NCBI GenBank assembly: GCA_002381645.1
Contig: DFXE01000010.1
Coordinates: 98,661-162,660, forward strand
Direction: 5' to 3'
From: Bacteroidales bacterium UBA4116
GTDB taxonomy: Bacteria > Bacteroidota > Bacteroidia > Bacteroidales > Tannerellaceae
Length of the DNA stretch: 64,000 nt
Made by a program: the position numbers and the translations under genes. Below, piece by piece: positions 18,506 to 27,621 of this stretch; the first letter of the stretch is position 1, and each line of letters starts with the position of its first letter. The notes beneath the pieces are model-generated. The model searched no databases, had not been told where the DNA came from, and saw only the letters and a program-made list of their open reading frames with translations.

Positions 18506-19558
18506 TTATCTACTTACTCTTCCGGATGCATCTCCGCTCATTAATTTTTCTACTTCTTCAATGGTCACCTGGTTATAATCGCCGTAAACAGTATGTTTTA
18601 AACATGAAGCGGCCACGGCAAAATCCAGGGCTTTCTGGTCGTTTCCGGGATAAGTGACCAGGCCATAGATCAATCCTCCCATAAAAGAATCTCCACCGCC
18701 TACCCGGTCGACGATATGTGTAATATCGTATCTGGATGATTGGTAAAGTGTGCCGTTAGCATATAAAACGCCACCCCATGTATTATGATTGGCATTGATA
18801 GCTCCTCGTAATGTAATAATTACTTTTTTTGCCCGTGGAAAACGGGCCTGTACCTGTGTACATACCGACTCAAACTCTTCAGGATTGATTTCTCCCCTGG
18901 TTGATGTTACATCGAAGTTTTCCGGTTTAATTCCGAATACTTTTTCACAGTCTTCCTCATTTCCAAGAATAATATCGCAACCTTCCACCAACCCGGGCAT
19001 AATTTCAGAAGCGGTTTTTCCGTATTTCCATAAATTTTTCCGGTAGTTTAAATCGCATGAAACGGTAATACCCATTTTGTTTGCTGTTTGGATCGCTTCA
19101 AGACAGGCTTCGGCAGCACCTATCGAAAGTGCGGGTGTAATACCGGTCCAATGAAACCATTTCGCATCCCGGAGTACTTCTTGCCAATTGATCATTCCCT
19201 TTTCTATTGTAGCGATTGAGGAATTTGCCCTGTCATAAATAACTTTACTCGCACGGGCTACAGCACCTGTTTCAAGAAAATAAATTCCCATTCTGTCACC
19301 GCCATAAATAATATGGTTTGTTCCAACATTGTACTTATGCAGATCCATAACGCAGGCGCGTGCTATATCATTGCCGGGTAGACGGGTTACAAATTCTGTT
19401 TCCAACCCATAATTTGAAAGCGATACGGCAACATTTGCTTCCCCGCCGCCGAAAGATAAATTCAATTGAGTTGCCTGATTCAAACGGAGATAATCCGGAG
19501 TTGCCAGACGCAACATGATTTCCCCGAACGTTACAATCTTTTTTTTCATATGATTCAT
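18506..19558 (-). CDS. kdgK: 2-keto-3-deoxygluconate kinase
   Basis: A PfkB-family sugar kinase that phosphorylates KDG to KDPG in uronate catabolism. Evidence: the N-terminal FGEIMLRL and GGGEANVAVSL, and the C-terminal PfkB signature VGGGDSFMGGLIYGL with the catalytic Asp. The context (UxaC upstream, Eda downstream) makes KDG the obvious substrate among PfkB kinases. It is 350 residues long. Two in-frame ATGs lie close together (19558 and 19549); neither has a clear ribosome site, which is common in this phylum. Confidence 0.92.
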   Translation of the reverse strand: MNHMKKKIVTFGEIMLRLATPDYLRLNQATQLNLSFGGGEANVAVSLSNYGLETEFVTRLPGNDIARACVMDLHKYNVGTNHIIYGGDRMGIYFLETGAVARASKVIYDRANSSIATIEKGMINWQEVLRDAKWFHWTGITPALSIGAAEACLEAIQTANKMGITVSCDLNYRKNLWKYGKTASEIMPGLVEGCDIILGNEEDCEKVFGIKPENFDVTSTRGEINPEEFESVCTQVQARFPRAKKVIITLRGAINANHNTWGGVLYANGTLYQSSRYDITHIVDRVGGGDSFMGGLIYGLVTYPGNDQKALDFAVAASCLKHTVYGDYNQVTIEEVEKLMSGDASGRVSR

Positions 19559-19566
19559 TTTTTCTT

Positions 19567-20976
19567 TTAATCGAATTCAAAGTATTTTTTAGCATTGTAA
19601 TAACTGATATTCTCAACCATCTGTTTGATGAATTCCATTTCACCGGAAGGAAGTTCTCCGTTTTCAATATCCGTCCCCAACAACTCACATAATGTACGGC
19701 GGAAATATTCATGGCGCGGATAAGAGAGGAAACTCCGTGAATCGGTTAGCATTCCCACAAAACGGCTCAGCAATCCCAGTGCCGATAATGTATTGAGTTG
19801 ATTTTGCATACCGTATTTCTGATCCATAAACCACCAACCTGATCCGAATTGTACCTTACCCGGAATCGAACCATCCTGGAAATTCCCTATCATGGTAGCT
19901 ATCATTTCATTGGAGACGGGATTAAGATTGTATAGGATGGTTTTGGTTAGTTTACCTTGCGTATTCAGGCGGTCGAGAAATTTAGATAAAGCTTTTGCCG
20001 TATTGAATTCACCGATCGAGTCAAAACCTGTATCGGGACCTACCCGATTAAACATCCGGGTGTTGTTATTCCGGATCGCCCCGTAATGGAATTGTTGGGT
20101 CCAGCCTTTTTCCCAGTCCATTTCTCCGAAAAGGATGAGCATGGCCGATTTGAACTTGGTAATTTCTCCAGGACTGAGTTCTGTTCCGCCATATACTTTA
20201 TTAAAAATACCCTTTATTTCGCCTTCGGTATATTCTTCCGCATAAAACTCTTCAACACCGTGATCGGATAAACGGCATCCATTTTCTGCAAAAAAGTCAT
20301 GCCGGTTACGCAAAGCAGCGATCAGATCATCAAAAGTATAAATGGAAATACCTGATACCTCTGATAAGTTTTCAACGTATTTTCTGAAAACTGAGGGTGT
20401 TTCCACCGCCATAGCTTTATCGGGCCGCCAGGTAGGAAGCATTTTTATTTCAAAACCTGATTCACGGGTTTGCCGGTGATATATCAAACTATCCACCGGG
20501 TCGTCCGTAGTACATACTACCTCTACATTGAAACGACGCATCAATCCACGTGCGGAATATTCAGCCTGTTTTAATTTATCATTACATTCTTCATATATTT
20601 CACGTGCAGTTTCGGGTTTGAGTATTTTTTCAATGCCGAATGCAGTTTTCAACTCTAAATGTGTCCAGTGATAAAGAGGGTTGCGCATGGTGTAAGGGAC
20701 GGTTTCAGCCCATTTCTGAAATTTTTCCCAATCGGACGTTTCATTACCTGTGCAAAACTTTTCTTCCACCCCGTTCGTTCGCATAGCCCGCCACTTGTAA
20801 TGGTCGCCTCCCAGCCAAATTTCGGTAAGCGATACAAATTGATGATCATTAGCCACCATTTGAGGATTTAAATGGCAATGGTAATCAATAATAGGCATTT
20901 TGGCTGCGTGATTATGATATAATTCCCTTGCCGGAGAGGTAGACAAAAGAAAGTCTTTATCCAGAAATGCTTTCAT
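19567..20976 (-). CDS. uxaC: glucuronate (uronate) isomerase
   Basis: It isomerises D-glucuronate to D-fructuronate and D-galacturonate to D-tagaturonate. A 469-residue amidohydrolase-like TIM barrel with the metal-binding IDYHCHLNPQ near residue 32, the conserved TDDPVDSL and WWFMDQKYGM. It heads an operon uxaC-kdgK-eda-transporter on the minus strand with gaps of 8, 1 and -4 bp. The intermediate steps (fructuronate or tagaturonate reductase and mannonate or altronate dehydratase) are not in the window. Confidence 0.95.
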   Translation of the reverse strand: MKAFLDKDFLLSTSPARELYHNHAAKMPIIDYHCHLNPQMVANDHQFVSLTEIWLGGDHYKWRAMRTNGVEEKFCTGNETSDWEKFQKWAETVPYTMRNPLYHWTHLELKTAFGIEKILKPETAREIYEECNDKLKQAEYSARGLMRRFNVEVVCTTDDPVDSLIYHRQTRESGFEIKMLPTWRPDKAMAVETPSVFRKYVENLSEVSGISIYTFDDLIAALRNRHDFFAENGCRLSDHGVEEFYAEEYTEGEIKGIFNKVYGGTELSPGEITKFKSAMLILFGEMDWEKGWTQQFHYGAIRNNNTRMFNRVGPDTGFDSIGEFNTAKALSKFLDRLNTQGKLTKTILYNLNPVSNEMIATMIGNFQDGSIPGKVQFGSGWWFMDQKYGMQNQLNTLSALGLLSRFVGMLTDSRSFLSYPRHEYFRRTLCELLGTDIENGELPSGEMEFIKQMVENISYYNAKKYFEFD

Positions 20977-21027
20977 GTTATTATATTAGATTAAAGAGAC
21001 AGTCTTATAATTACTTTTTTCAAACTC

Positions 21028-21035
21028 CAAATTTA
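21028..21035 (-). promoter_or_regulatory. -7 promoter box of the uronate operon
   Basis: TAAATTTG on the minus strand matches TAnnTTTG exactly, 52 bp before the uxaC start. No clear -33 TTTG is present, which may indicate an activator-dependent promoter (inference). Confidence 0.55.
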
Positions 21036-21182
21036 GAAGTAATAATTACATTATAAGCAGATTTATATTTTTTTATTTCAATTCGTTCGTTTGTAATGCG
21101 GCAGTGGTATAGGATCATAATATTAAAACGATACGTTCCGTAAAAAACCTAATCCATTTAAATCGAATATTATAATGTTTTA

Positions 21183-21231
21183 AAAAAAGTAACCGGAAAG
21201 TATGAGAGGATCATTCCATAGCTTCCCGGTT
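21183..21231 (-). terminator. terminator of the alpha-amylase gene
   Basis: A 10-bp stem (21191-21200 with 21222-21231) with one G-U pair on the minus strand is followed on that strand by ACTTTTTTT. It lies 25 bp beyond the amylase stop codon. Confidence 0.75.
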
Positions 21232-21255
21232 ATTATTCATAAATGATTGTTTAAT

Positions 21256-22698
21256 TTATTTTTTTACCCATACGGCTAAGTTTCCTCCCTTTACCATGAA
21301 GTTTCCATCTCCATTTTCATCTATAGTAACTTCTTCTTTTATATTTCCCGTGAATTCGTACCACACTTCACCTTTTCTTTCGGCACCTACGTTCATCGTT
21401 TTGTTGCCGTCGTCACCGGTAGACATCAGAAAAACTAAACCTGATCCGGGATGATTATCATCTCCCATGCGGACAAAGCCGCATACATTCCCATGATCAA
21501 AATAATCATGCTGTTCACCGTAAGCATATTGTTTACGTGCTTTCATAAGTACATCAATAATCAACTGGTGAGGTGATTTCTTTTTACCGATACTGTAATA
21601 ATCCCCATAAAAAATACATGGATAACCTTCTTTCATCAGAAGTATCAAACCGTAGGCTAAAGGTTTAAACCAGCTTTTTACCTGTGATTCGAGAGAGCTG
21701 CCCCATTGCGAATCGTGATTGTCGACAAAAGTCACCGATAATTCGGGATGGGTCATCACCAGTGTATCATGTAAAATGGTTTGAAGGTCATAATCTCTTC
21801 CGTTGGTAGATGCAAGGTACATATTGTAATGCAAAGGAACGTCAAAAAGATCGACTTTGTATTGAAGTTTTGATAAATATCCTTCCAGTGAGTGTATATC
21901 CTTTTTCCAATATTCGCCTACAGCATAAAAATCGTCACCTTTTTCGGCCCTTATAGTGTCGAGGAAATGTTTAATATATGCATCATTAATATGTTTAATA
22001 GCGTCCAGGCGCATGCCGTCGAGGTTTAATTCTTTTGTTACCCAAATACCCCATTTTTTCATTTCTTCCACTACTTCCGGATGGTCAAAGTCGATATCTG
22101 CATACATCAGGTAATCATAATTTCCGTTTTCACTGTCTACTCCCTGCGCCCAGCTTTTGCCTTCGCCCTGTATCTGGTAAATACCGGTTTTTCCATTCGC
22201 CTGGTTGTAATCGGTACCTGTGAAATGATACCAGTGCCATTTAAAATCAGAATATTTATTGTTTCTGCCGGGGAAATCAAAACCCGTCCAACCCTCTATT
22301 TCATAAGCATCGCTTATTTGCTTTTTCCGTTGGTTGGGATCGACTTCTTTTACCATGAATTTCTCTGTGTAATCGGCACCGGCTTTATGATTCATTACGG
22401 CATCGAAATAAACGGATATCTGATATTTATGGAGCTCTTCAATGGCTTCAATTAATTCCTGTTTGGTACCATATTTAGTTCTGATGGTTCCTTTTTGATC
22501 GAATTCTCCCAAATCATATAAATCATAGATACCATATCCTACATCTTTATCATGTGTTCCTTTACAAGCCGGTGGTATCCATACGGAAGTTACGCCTACT
22601 TCATGTAAATGCGATGCATCTTTTTTTAATTTTTTCCAGAATTTTCCATTAGCCGGAAGATTCCATTCAAAATATTGCATCATTACTCCATTTTTCAT
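21256..22698 (-). CDS. cytoplasmic alpha-amylase (GH13)
   Basis: A 480-residue alpha-glucan endohydrolase. The four GH13 regions are visible: DAVMNHKAG, GMRLDAIKHI with the nucleophile Asp, AVGEYW with the acid/base Glu, and FVDNHDSQ with the third catalytic Asp. The start MKNGVMMQYFEWNLP and overall pattern match the GH13_5 liquefying type. There is no signal peptide, so it probably acts on glycogen or imported maltodextrins inside the cell. It is a single-gene unit with its own terminator and is divergent from the next gene. No pullulanase, SusR-like regulator or other amylase is nearby. Confidence 0.94.
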   Translation of the reverse strand: MKNGVMMQYFEWNLPANGKFWKKLKKDASHLHEVGVTSVWIPPACKGTHDKDVGYGIYDLYDLGEFDQKGTIRTKYGTKQELIEAIEELHKYQISVYFDAVMNHKAGADYTEKFMVKEVDPNQRKKQISDAYEIEGWTGFDFPGRNNKYSDFKWHWYHFTGTDYNQANGKTGIYQIQGEGKSWAQGVDSENGNYDYLMYADIDFDHPEVVEEMKKWGIWVTKELNLDGMRLDAIKHINDAYIKHFLDTIRAEKGDDFYAVGEYWKKDIHSLEGYLSKLQYKVDLFDVPLHYNMYLASTNGRDYDLQTILHDTLVMTHPELSVTFVDNHDSQWGSSLESQVKSWFKPLAYGLILLMKEGYPCIFYGDYYSIGKKKSPHQLIIDVLMKARKQYAYGEQHDYFDHGNVCGFVRMGDDNHPGSGLVFLMSTGDDGNKTMNVGAERKGEVWYEFTGNIKEEVTIDENGDGNFMVKGGNLAVWVKK

Positions 22699-22930
22699 AT
22701 TCCTGATTATTTCAATGTAATTAGTTATAATTTTTATTATAAAATAAAGAATGGTTTAATTCAAAATATTTAATAGAACATGACAAAAACGGTTTTTGTT
22801 TTTGATTTAATTATCATATTTCCTTAATGTTTTTTAATGTGTAATTTGAGTGTTAATCGTGAACAATTAACAGCCCAGACTGTTTCTATCCCATATAACA
22901 ATTTATATTAACCGTTTAAAATTATAAGTT

Positions 22931-23179
22931 ATGGGATTAGGACTTTTATGGTCAATTATTGTCGGCATAGCAGCCGGCGCCATAGCCGGATGGCTGATGA
23001 AAGGTAGTGGCTTTGGTATTATTATGAATCTTGTAGTAGGTCTTGTAGGCAGTCTTTTAGGAGGTTGGATTTACGGATTACTGGGTTTTCACACGGATAG
23101 TATTTTAGGTGTATTGCTAATGTCAGTCGTGGGTGCCGTTGTCCTCCTATGGATTGTTTCATTATTTACAAGGCGGTAA
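22931..23179 (+). CDS. GlsB/YeaQ/YmgE-family stress membrane protein
   Basis: An 82-residue, almost entirely hydrophobic, glycine-rich inner-membrane protein with about three transmembrane segments: WSIIVGIAAGAIAGWLMKG, a middle GLVGSLLGGWIYGLLG, and a last segment ending SLFTRR. This pattern matches the transglycosylase-associated (GlsB/YeaQ/YmgE) family, often induced by general stress; no biochemical function is established. It precedes an oxidoreductase and a YghA-like dehydrogenase on the same strand with 33- and 28-bp gaps, suggesting a stress-related operon. Confidence 0.88.
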   Translation: MGLGLLWSIIVGIAAGAIAGWLMKGSGFGIIMNLVVGLVGSLLGGWIYGLLGFHTDSILGVLLMSVVGAVVLLWIVSLFTRR

Positions 23180-23212
23180 GGAATTTAGTTTTTACACCCC
23201 AAACATATTGTT

Positions 23213-24424
23213 ATGGACCTTTATTCGGGATTACCTTATTGGATAGCAAAAAATCCATTGTACAATTATTTTAATCCGTTGGAATCCGACTATAATACGG
23301 ATATAGTGATTATTGGAAGCGGTATTACAGGTGCACTTGTTGCACATGAGCTGTGTACTGCAGGCATTAAATGTACAATGATTGAAAAGCGCAGTATAAG
23401 TACCGGAAGTTCAACCGCTAGTACTGCTTTGCTCCAATACGAAATTGATACACCACTGAGCGAGTTGGTTAAAATGATTGAAGAAGATTTGGCTGTAAAA
23501 GCATATGAATCCTGTCTTCAATCCATAAACGATCTTGAAAAGGTTTTTAAAAGTATCGGATTAAATCCTGATTTTGAAAGAGTGCCGAGTGTTTATTATG
23601 CTACAAATCATAAAGGGCATAAGCTTATTGAAAAAGAATATGTGATTCGAACAAAATATCATTTGCCTGTAAATTATTTAAGTAAAAAAGAACTAAATGA
23701 TAAATACGGCATAAAAGCACCTGGCGCTCTTGAAAATAATGTTTCTGCCCAGATAGATGCCTATAAGGCGGCTACACATTTAATAGATTACCATATAAAG
23801 AACAGCGACCTCGACGTTTTTTCCCATACAGAGATTATCACCTACCAGAAAACAGCATCCGGATATGAGTTGCAAACTGCAAATTATTCTAAAATAAATT
23901 GTAAATACCTGATCATAGCGGCAGGATTTGAAGCGGGCAGGTTCTTGCCTAAACAAGTAATGAAATTAACTTCTACTTATGCTATTATCTCTCAACCTGT
24001 AGACGAAAAGTTTATATGGGCCGATAAAAGTTTAATATGGGAAACAAAAGAACCCTATTTATACATACGAACTGACAAAAACCGTATAATCGCAGGGGGC
24101 GAGGATGAAGATTTCAAAGACCCTGTCTTACGTGATAAGTTATTGAGGCGTAAGGTAGGTATTCTGGAAAAAAAGATAAAGAAATTGTTTCCGAAAATTC
24201 CCTTTAAAACCGAAATGGCCTGGTGCGGAACATTTAGTTCCACTGACGATGGTTTACCATATATTGGTAACTGGCCGGGAAAGGATGACATGTTTTATGC
24301 CCTTGGATATGGAGGTAACGGAATTACTTTCAGTATGGTAGCGGCGCAAATGGCCCGAAACAAATTAGAAGGTAAGAAAGACAGTCGTGAAGAGGTTTTC
24401 GGATTCGAACGAATGAATATTTAG
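23213..24424 (+). CDS. FAD-dependent oxidoreductase (DAO family)
   Basis: A 403-residue flavoprotein. The N-terminal dinucleotide-binding motif IVIIGSGITGALVAHEL lies near residue 30, followed by MIEKR at the end of the second strand. The C-terminal FAD-binding segment ALGYGGNGITFSMVAAQMA is typical of DAO-type amine or amino-acid oxidases and GlpD-like enzymes. The substrate is unknown. It is the middle gene of a three-gene run between the GlsB-like protein and the SDR, a set often seen among stress-induced genes; no substrate clue comes from the neighbours. Confidence 0.85.
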   Translation: MDLYSGLPYWIAKNPLYNYFNPLESDYNTDIVIIGSGITGALVAHELCTAGIKCTMIEKRSISTGSSTASTALLQYEIDTPLSELVKMIEEDLAVKAYESCLQSINDLEKVFKSIGLNPDFERVPSVYYATNHKGHKLIEKEYVIRTKYHLPVNYLSKKELNDKYGIKAPGALENNVSAQIDAYKAATHLIDYHIKNSDLDVFSHTEIITYQKTASGYELQTANYSKINCKYLIIAAGFEAGRFLPKQVMKLTSTYAIISQPVDEKFIWADKSLIWETKEPYLYIRTDKNRIIAGGEDEDFKDPVLRDKLLRRKVGILEKKIKKLFPKIPFKTEMAWCGTFSSTDDGLPYIGNWPGKDDMFYALGYGGNGITFSMVAAQMARNKLEGKKDSREEVFGFERMNI

Positions 24425-24452
24425 TGATATATTTTAAATAAAAGTTAGAACT

Positions 24453-25352
24453 ATGGAAAATAAAAGTATCAAGGATATGCAAAACCCTCTCGATCAGTAT
24501 TACGAAGGTGGATATCCGAAACAGTACCAAAACCCTCCCGGGGTTCAGTCGAAAATGGATCCGGTTCCTGATTGTGGTGAGAAAACATATGTAGGGAGCG
24601 GACGTTTAAAAAATCGTAAAGCATTAATAACGGGTGGCGACTCCGGTATTGGCCGGGCAGTTGCAATTGCTTATGCACGTGAAGGAGCAGATGTTGTGTT
24701 GAATTATCTGCCCGACGAACAAAGTGATGCGGAAGAAGTTGCCAAATTAATAGAGGATGAAGGTCGTAAAGTATACTTAATACCTGGTGACCTGAGTGAC
24801 GAAGAATTCAATAAAAAACTGGTTGAAGAAGCCAATGAAAAATTGGGCGGACTGGATATTCTGGTACTCAATGCGGGTCAGCAGTTTGCAGTGGAAGATA
24901 TTGCCGACCTGAGCACGGAACAATTAAGGAAAACCTTTGAAGTTAATTTATTTTCGATGTTTTGGACAGTAAAAGCAGCTTTACCTCTTTTACCTGCCGG
25001 ATCATCCATTATTACAACTACTTCCATACAAGCCTACCAACCCAGCGAACATTTGCTGGATTACGCTGCATCAAAAGGTGCTATAGCTGAGTTTAGCCGC
25101 GCATTGGCAAAACAAATAGCCAATAAAGGTATTCGTGTAAACAGTGTTGCTCCAGGCCCGATCTGGACTGCTTTACAAGTAGTCGGGGGACAGCCGCAGG
25201 AAGCGCTTCCTAAATTCGGACAAAGCACTCCGTTAAAACGTGCCGGTCAACCTGCTGAATTGGCCGGAGTGTACGTATTCCTGGCATCTCAGGAATCGAG
25301 TTATGTAACTGCAGAGGTTTATGGAGTTACCGGTGGAAATCACACTGCCTGA
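24453..25352 (+). CDS. short-chain dehydrogenase (YghA-like SDR)
   Basis: A 299-residue NAD(P)-dependent dehydrogenase. After an N-terminal ~45-residue Pro-rich leader (PKQYQNPPGVQSKMDPVP) typical of the YghA/GsiB stress-type SDRs, it has TGGDSGIGRAVA, the NAG motif (VLNAGQQ), the catalytic Ser in TTTSIQAY and the YAASK active site, and ends TAEVYGVTGGNHTA. Aldehyde or sugar substrates have been suggested for relatives; none is evident here. It is the last gene before a convergent carboxylase operon and is separated from it by a long hairpin. Confidence 0.9.
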   Translation: MENKSIKDMQNPLDQYYEGGYPKQYQNPPGVQSKMDPVPDCGEKTYVGSGRLKNRKALITGGDSGIGRAVAIAYAREGADVVLNYLPDEQSDAEEVAKLIEDEGRKVYLIPGDLSDEEFNKKLVEEANEKLGGLDILVLNAGQQFAVEDIADLSTEQLRKTFEVNLFSMFWTVKAALPLLPAGSSIITTTSIQAYQPSEHLLDYAASKGAIAEFSRALAKQIANKGIRVNSVAPGPIWTALQVVGGQPQEALPKFGQSTPLKRAGQPAELAGVYVFLASQESSYVTAEVYGVTGGNHTA

Positions 25353-25373
25353 TATATAGTATAAGTTTAAGTA

Positions 25374-25446
25374 GGCACGGCGATTACAACACATAATTAA
25401 GTTTTGTTTTTCATTTTGTATTTTGTAATTCGGGTAATCCCGTGCC
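25374..25446. terminator. long hairpin between convergent genes
   Basis: GGCACGG-C-GATTAC (25374-25387) pairs with GTAATCCCGTGCC (25434-25446), a 13-bp stem with one bulge and a long loop. It lies between the SDR gene and the convergent biotin carrier gene and could end transcription from both sides. Confidence 0.5.
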
Positions 25447-25453
25447 TCAGCTT

Positions 25454-25978
25454 TTACTCTACGATCATTATTTTATCCCCGACAGCCATCTTATCTGTTT
25501 CGTTTATAAATACTTCTTTTACTGTACCGTCAATAGGGCTGCGTATTTCATTTTCCATTTTCATGGCTACCAATACACATAAAGGATCTCCTGTCTTTAC
25601 CTCATCTCCGGCCTTCACATAAACTTTAAGAATTACACCCGGCATTTGAGCGGTAATTACCTGACGCCCTATCACTTTGGACTGTGTCCGCGACAGGCGC
25701 ATTTTCTTCAGTTCATTAATAACGCTGATGCGGAACAGGTCGCCCCGGTTTTTTACTTCATATTCGGAATCCCCAATACTTGATATCTGAACTCCGTGTG
25801 AACGATTGTTCAGGATAATAGAGTAAATACTATCTCCACCCACGTTATAATCGACTTCATATATATCACCGTTTATACAAACCTTTTTTACCGGCCCGTC
25901 TTCGAGAATATCTATCTTAAACTCCGTATCAGGTACATCATTTACAGTTGCATAATAAGTTGCTAATGCTTTTGGCAT
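25454..25978 (-). CDS. biotin carboxyl carrier subunit of an acyl-CoA carboxylase
   Basis: A 174-residue biotinyl protein. The C-terminal biotinyl/lipoyl domain (about residues 105-174) has the attachment motif VAMKMENE with Lys as the biotin site, preceded by GDPLCVL and followed by SPIDGTVKEVF. The N-terminal ~100 residues form a separate beta-rich domain (VKKVCINGDIYEVDYNVG) as in methylmalonyl/propionyl-CoA carboxylase carriers. It is the last gene of an operon carboxyltransferase - (small frame) - biotin carboxylase - carrier, 17 bp after the carboxylase. Confidence 0.92.
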   Translation of the reverse strand: MPKALATYYATVNDVPDTEFKIDILEDGPVKKVCINGDIYEVDYNVGGDSIYSIILNNRSHGVQISSIGDSEYEVKNRGDLFRISVINELKKMRLSRTQSKVIGRQVITAQMPGVILKVYVKAGDEVKTGDPLCVLVAMKMENEIRSPIDGTVKEVFINETDKMAVGDKIMIVE

Positions 25979-25995
25979 AATCAGTCCTCCTTTGT

Positions 25996-27507
25996 TTAAA
26001 AGTTATTAGCTGACATTTGTAATTTTCCATAATGTTTCCAAAGCGATTCACCCACTAACGGTACTGTCGTAGCTCGTGCCGCCGCTTCTTTTTCCTCTTC
26101 AAAATGTTTGATAGCCGCTGCTATAACAGCAACGGTCGGATCGGTATTCTTACGGTGATTAAGATCTTCTATATCAAATTTTGTGTCGATAAAAGTGGTA
26201 TCGTAATTTCCTTTCAGGAATGTTTTATTATGTAATACCCTCAGATGAAACGGTATGGTTGTTTTAATTCCTAATATCTTATATTCACGCAAAGCCCTGA
26301 TCATATTTGATACGGCGGATTCACGGTTGCGTCCCCACGAACATAATTTAGCGATCATCGGATCATAGTGTAATGATACTTCAAATCCGGCATATGCCGC
26401 ACTATCCAAACGAACATTCCTTCCTTCGGGCGCTTCCCTGACACGGATTACGCCGGGCGAAGGCATAAAATTATTTGCCGGGTCTTCGGCATATATCCTG
26501 CATTCAATGGCAGCTCCCCTGAATTCAATTTCTTCCTGTTTATATGGCAGCCGGTTGCCTGCTGCTACCATTATCATATCACGGACAAGGTCTACACCCG
26601 TACATTCTTCGGTAACAGGATGTTCTACCTGCAGGCGGGTATTCATTTCAAGAAAATAAAAATTCTGGTCTTTATCCATCATAAACTCCAACGTACCGGC
26701 ACTGTAGTATCCTATTTTTTTACATGCTTTAACTGCTACCGCAAGCATTTTTTTTCTTGTCTCTTCTTTGACAAATGGGGAAGGAGCTTCTTCAATAACT
26801 TTTTGATTCCGCCGTTGTATGGAACATTCACGTTCATAAAGATGAATTATGTTACCATATTTATCGCCCAGTACCTGTACCTCTATATGGTGGGGATTCT
26901 CAATGTATTTTTCGATGTAAACAGCATCATTCCCAAATGAGTTTGCTGCTTCCGAACGTGACATTCTAAATGCGGCATCGAGGTCTTTTTCATCTCGTAC
27001 CAGCCGCATGCCTTTACCCCCTCCTCCCGCTGCAGCTTTCAACATGATAGGATATCCTATTTCCTTTGCTAAATCCCTTACTTCATCCAAGTCTGTGACA
27101 GGTTCTTCTGTACCGGGCACAACAGGTACGCCGGCAGCTTTCATGATCTTTCTTGCTTCCGTTTTCAACCCCATTTTAGCTATAATATCAGCGCTTGGAC
27201 CTATAAAATTGACTCCTTCTTCTTCACATCTACGGGCAAAATTGGCATTTTCGGATAAGAAACCATACCCAGGATGAATAGCAGCACCCGTTTTCTTTGC
27301 TATTTCCAGAATAAGATCAGGTTTTAAATACGATGTATCTTCTTGATCTTCTGAGATACAATAGGCCTCTTCTGCATAGCGTACATGTAATGCTCCACGA
27401 TCCACCTGCGTGTAAATAGCTACTGTTGGTAAATTCATTACACGGCAGGTACGGAATATGCGCATGGCTATTTCGCCCCGGTTGGCTACCAATACTTTTT
27501 TTATCAT
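25996..27507 (-). CDS. biotin carboxylase subunit of acyl-CoA carboxylase
   Basis: It carboxylates biotin on the carrier subunit at the cost of ATP. A 503-residue ATP-grasp enzyme with MIKKVLVANRGEIAMRIFR, the glycine-rich AAAGGGGKGMRLV, ERECSIQRRNQKVIEEAPS and EMNTRLQVEHPVTE. A ~50-residue C-terminal tail beyond the AccC core (about from residue 450) is Ala/Glu-rich and carries no biotin domain, since the carrier is a separate gene. AccC of fatty-acid synthesis is the alternative, but the operon with a propionyl/methylmalonyl-type carboxyltransferase favours short acyl-CoA substrates. Confidence 0.92.
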   Translation of the reverse strand: MIKKVLVANRGEIAMRIFRTCRVMNLPTVAIYTQVDRGALHVRYAEEAYCISEDQEDTSYLKPDLILEIAKKTGAAIHPGYGFLSENANFARRCEEEGVNFIGPSADIIAKMGLKTEARKIMKAAGVPVVPGTEEPVTDLDEVRDLAKEIGYPIMLKAAAGGGGKGMRLVRDEKDLDAAFRMSRSEAANSFGNDAVYIEKYIENPHHIEVQVLGDKYGNIIHLYERECSIQRRNQKVIEEAPSPFVKEETRKKMLAVAVKACKKIGYYSAGTLEFMMDKDQNFYFLEMNTRLQVEHPVTEECTGVDLVRDMIMVAAGNRLPYKQEEIEFRGAAIECRIYAEDPANNFMPSPGVIRVREAPEGRNVRLDSAAYAGFEVSLHYDPMIAKLCSWGRNRESAVSNMIRALREYKILGIKTTIPFHLRVLHNKTFLKGNYDTTFIDTKFDIEDLNHRKNTDPTVAVIAAAIKHFEEEKEAAARATTVPLVGESLWKHYGKLQMSANNF

Positions 27508-27531
27508 GATATTCTATTTAATGATTAACGA

Positions 27532-27615
27532 TTATTTGCGGAAAGTGGAAAGGAACATGCCCGACGGAATATTTTTATAACTGCTTCCTGCTTTTTCGCA
27601 TGCTCTTTTCTGCAT
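27532..27615 (-). CDS. possible 27-residue peptide in the carboxylase operon
   Basis: The 114-bp gap between carboxyltransferase and biotin carboxylase contains one open frame starting MQKRACEKAGSSYKNIPS and ending in TAA. It begins 7 bp after the carboxyltransferase stop. It has no transmembrane segment, so it is not a typical OadG/MmdD gamma subunit. It may be a remnant or noncoding. Confidence 0.25.
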   Translation of the reverse strand: MQKRACEKAGSSYKNIPSGMFLSTFRK

Positions 27616-27621
27616 CTTCTG

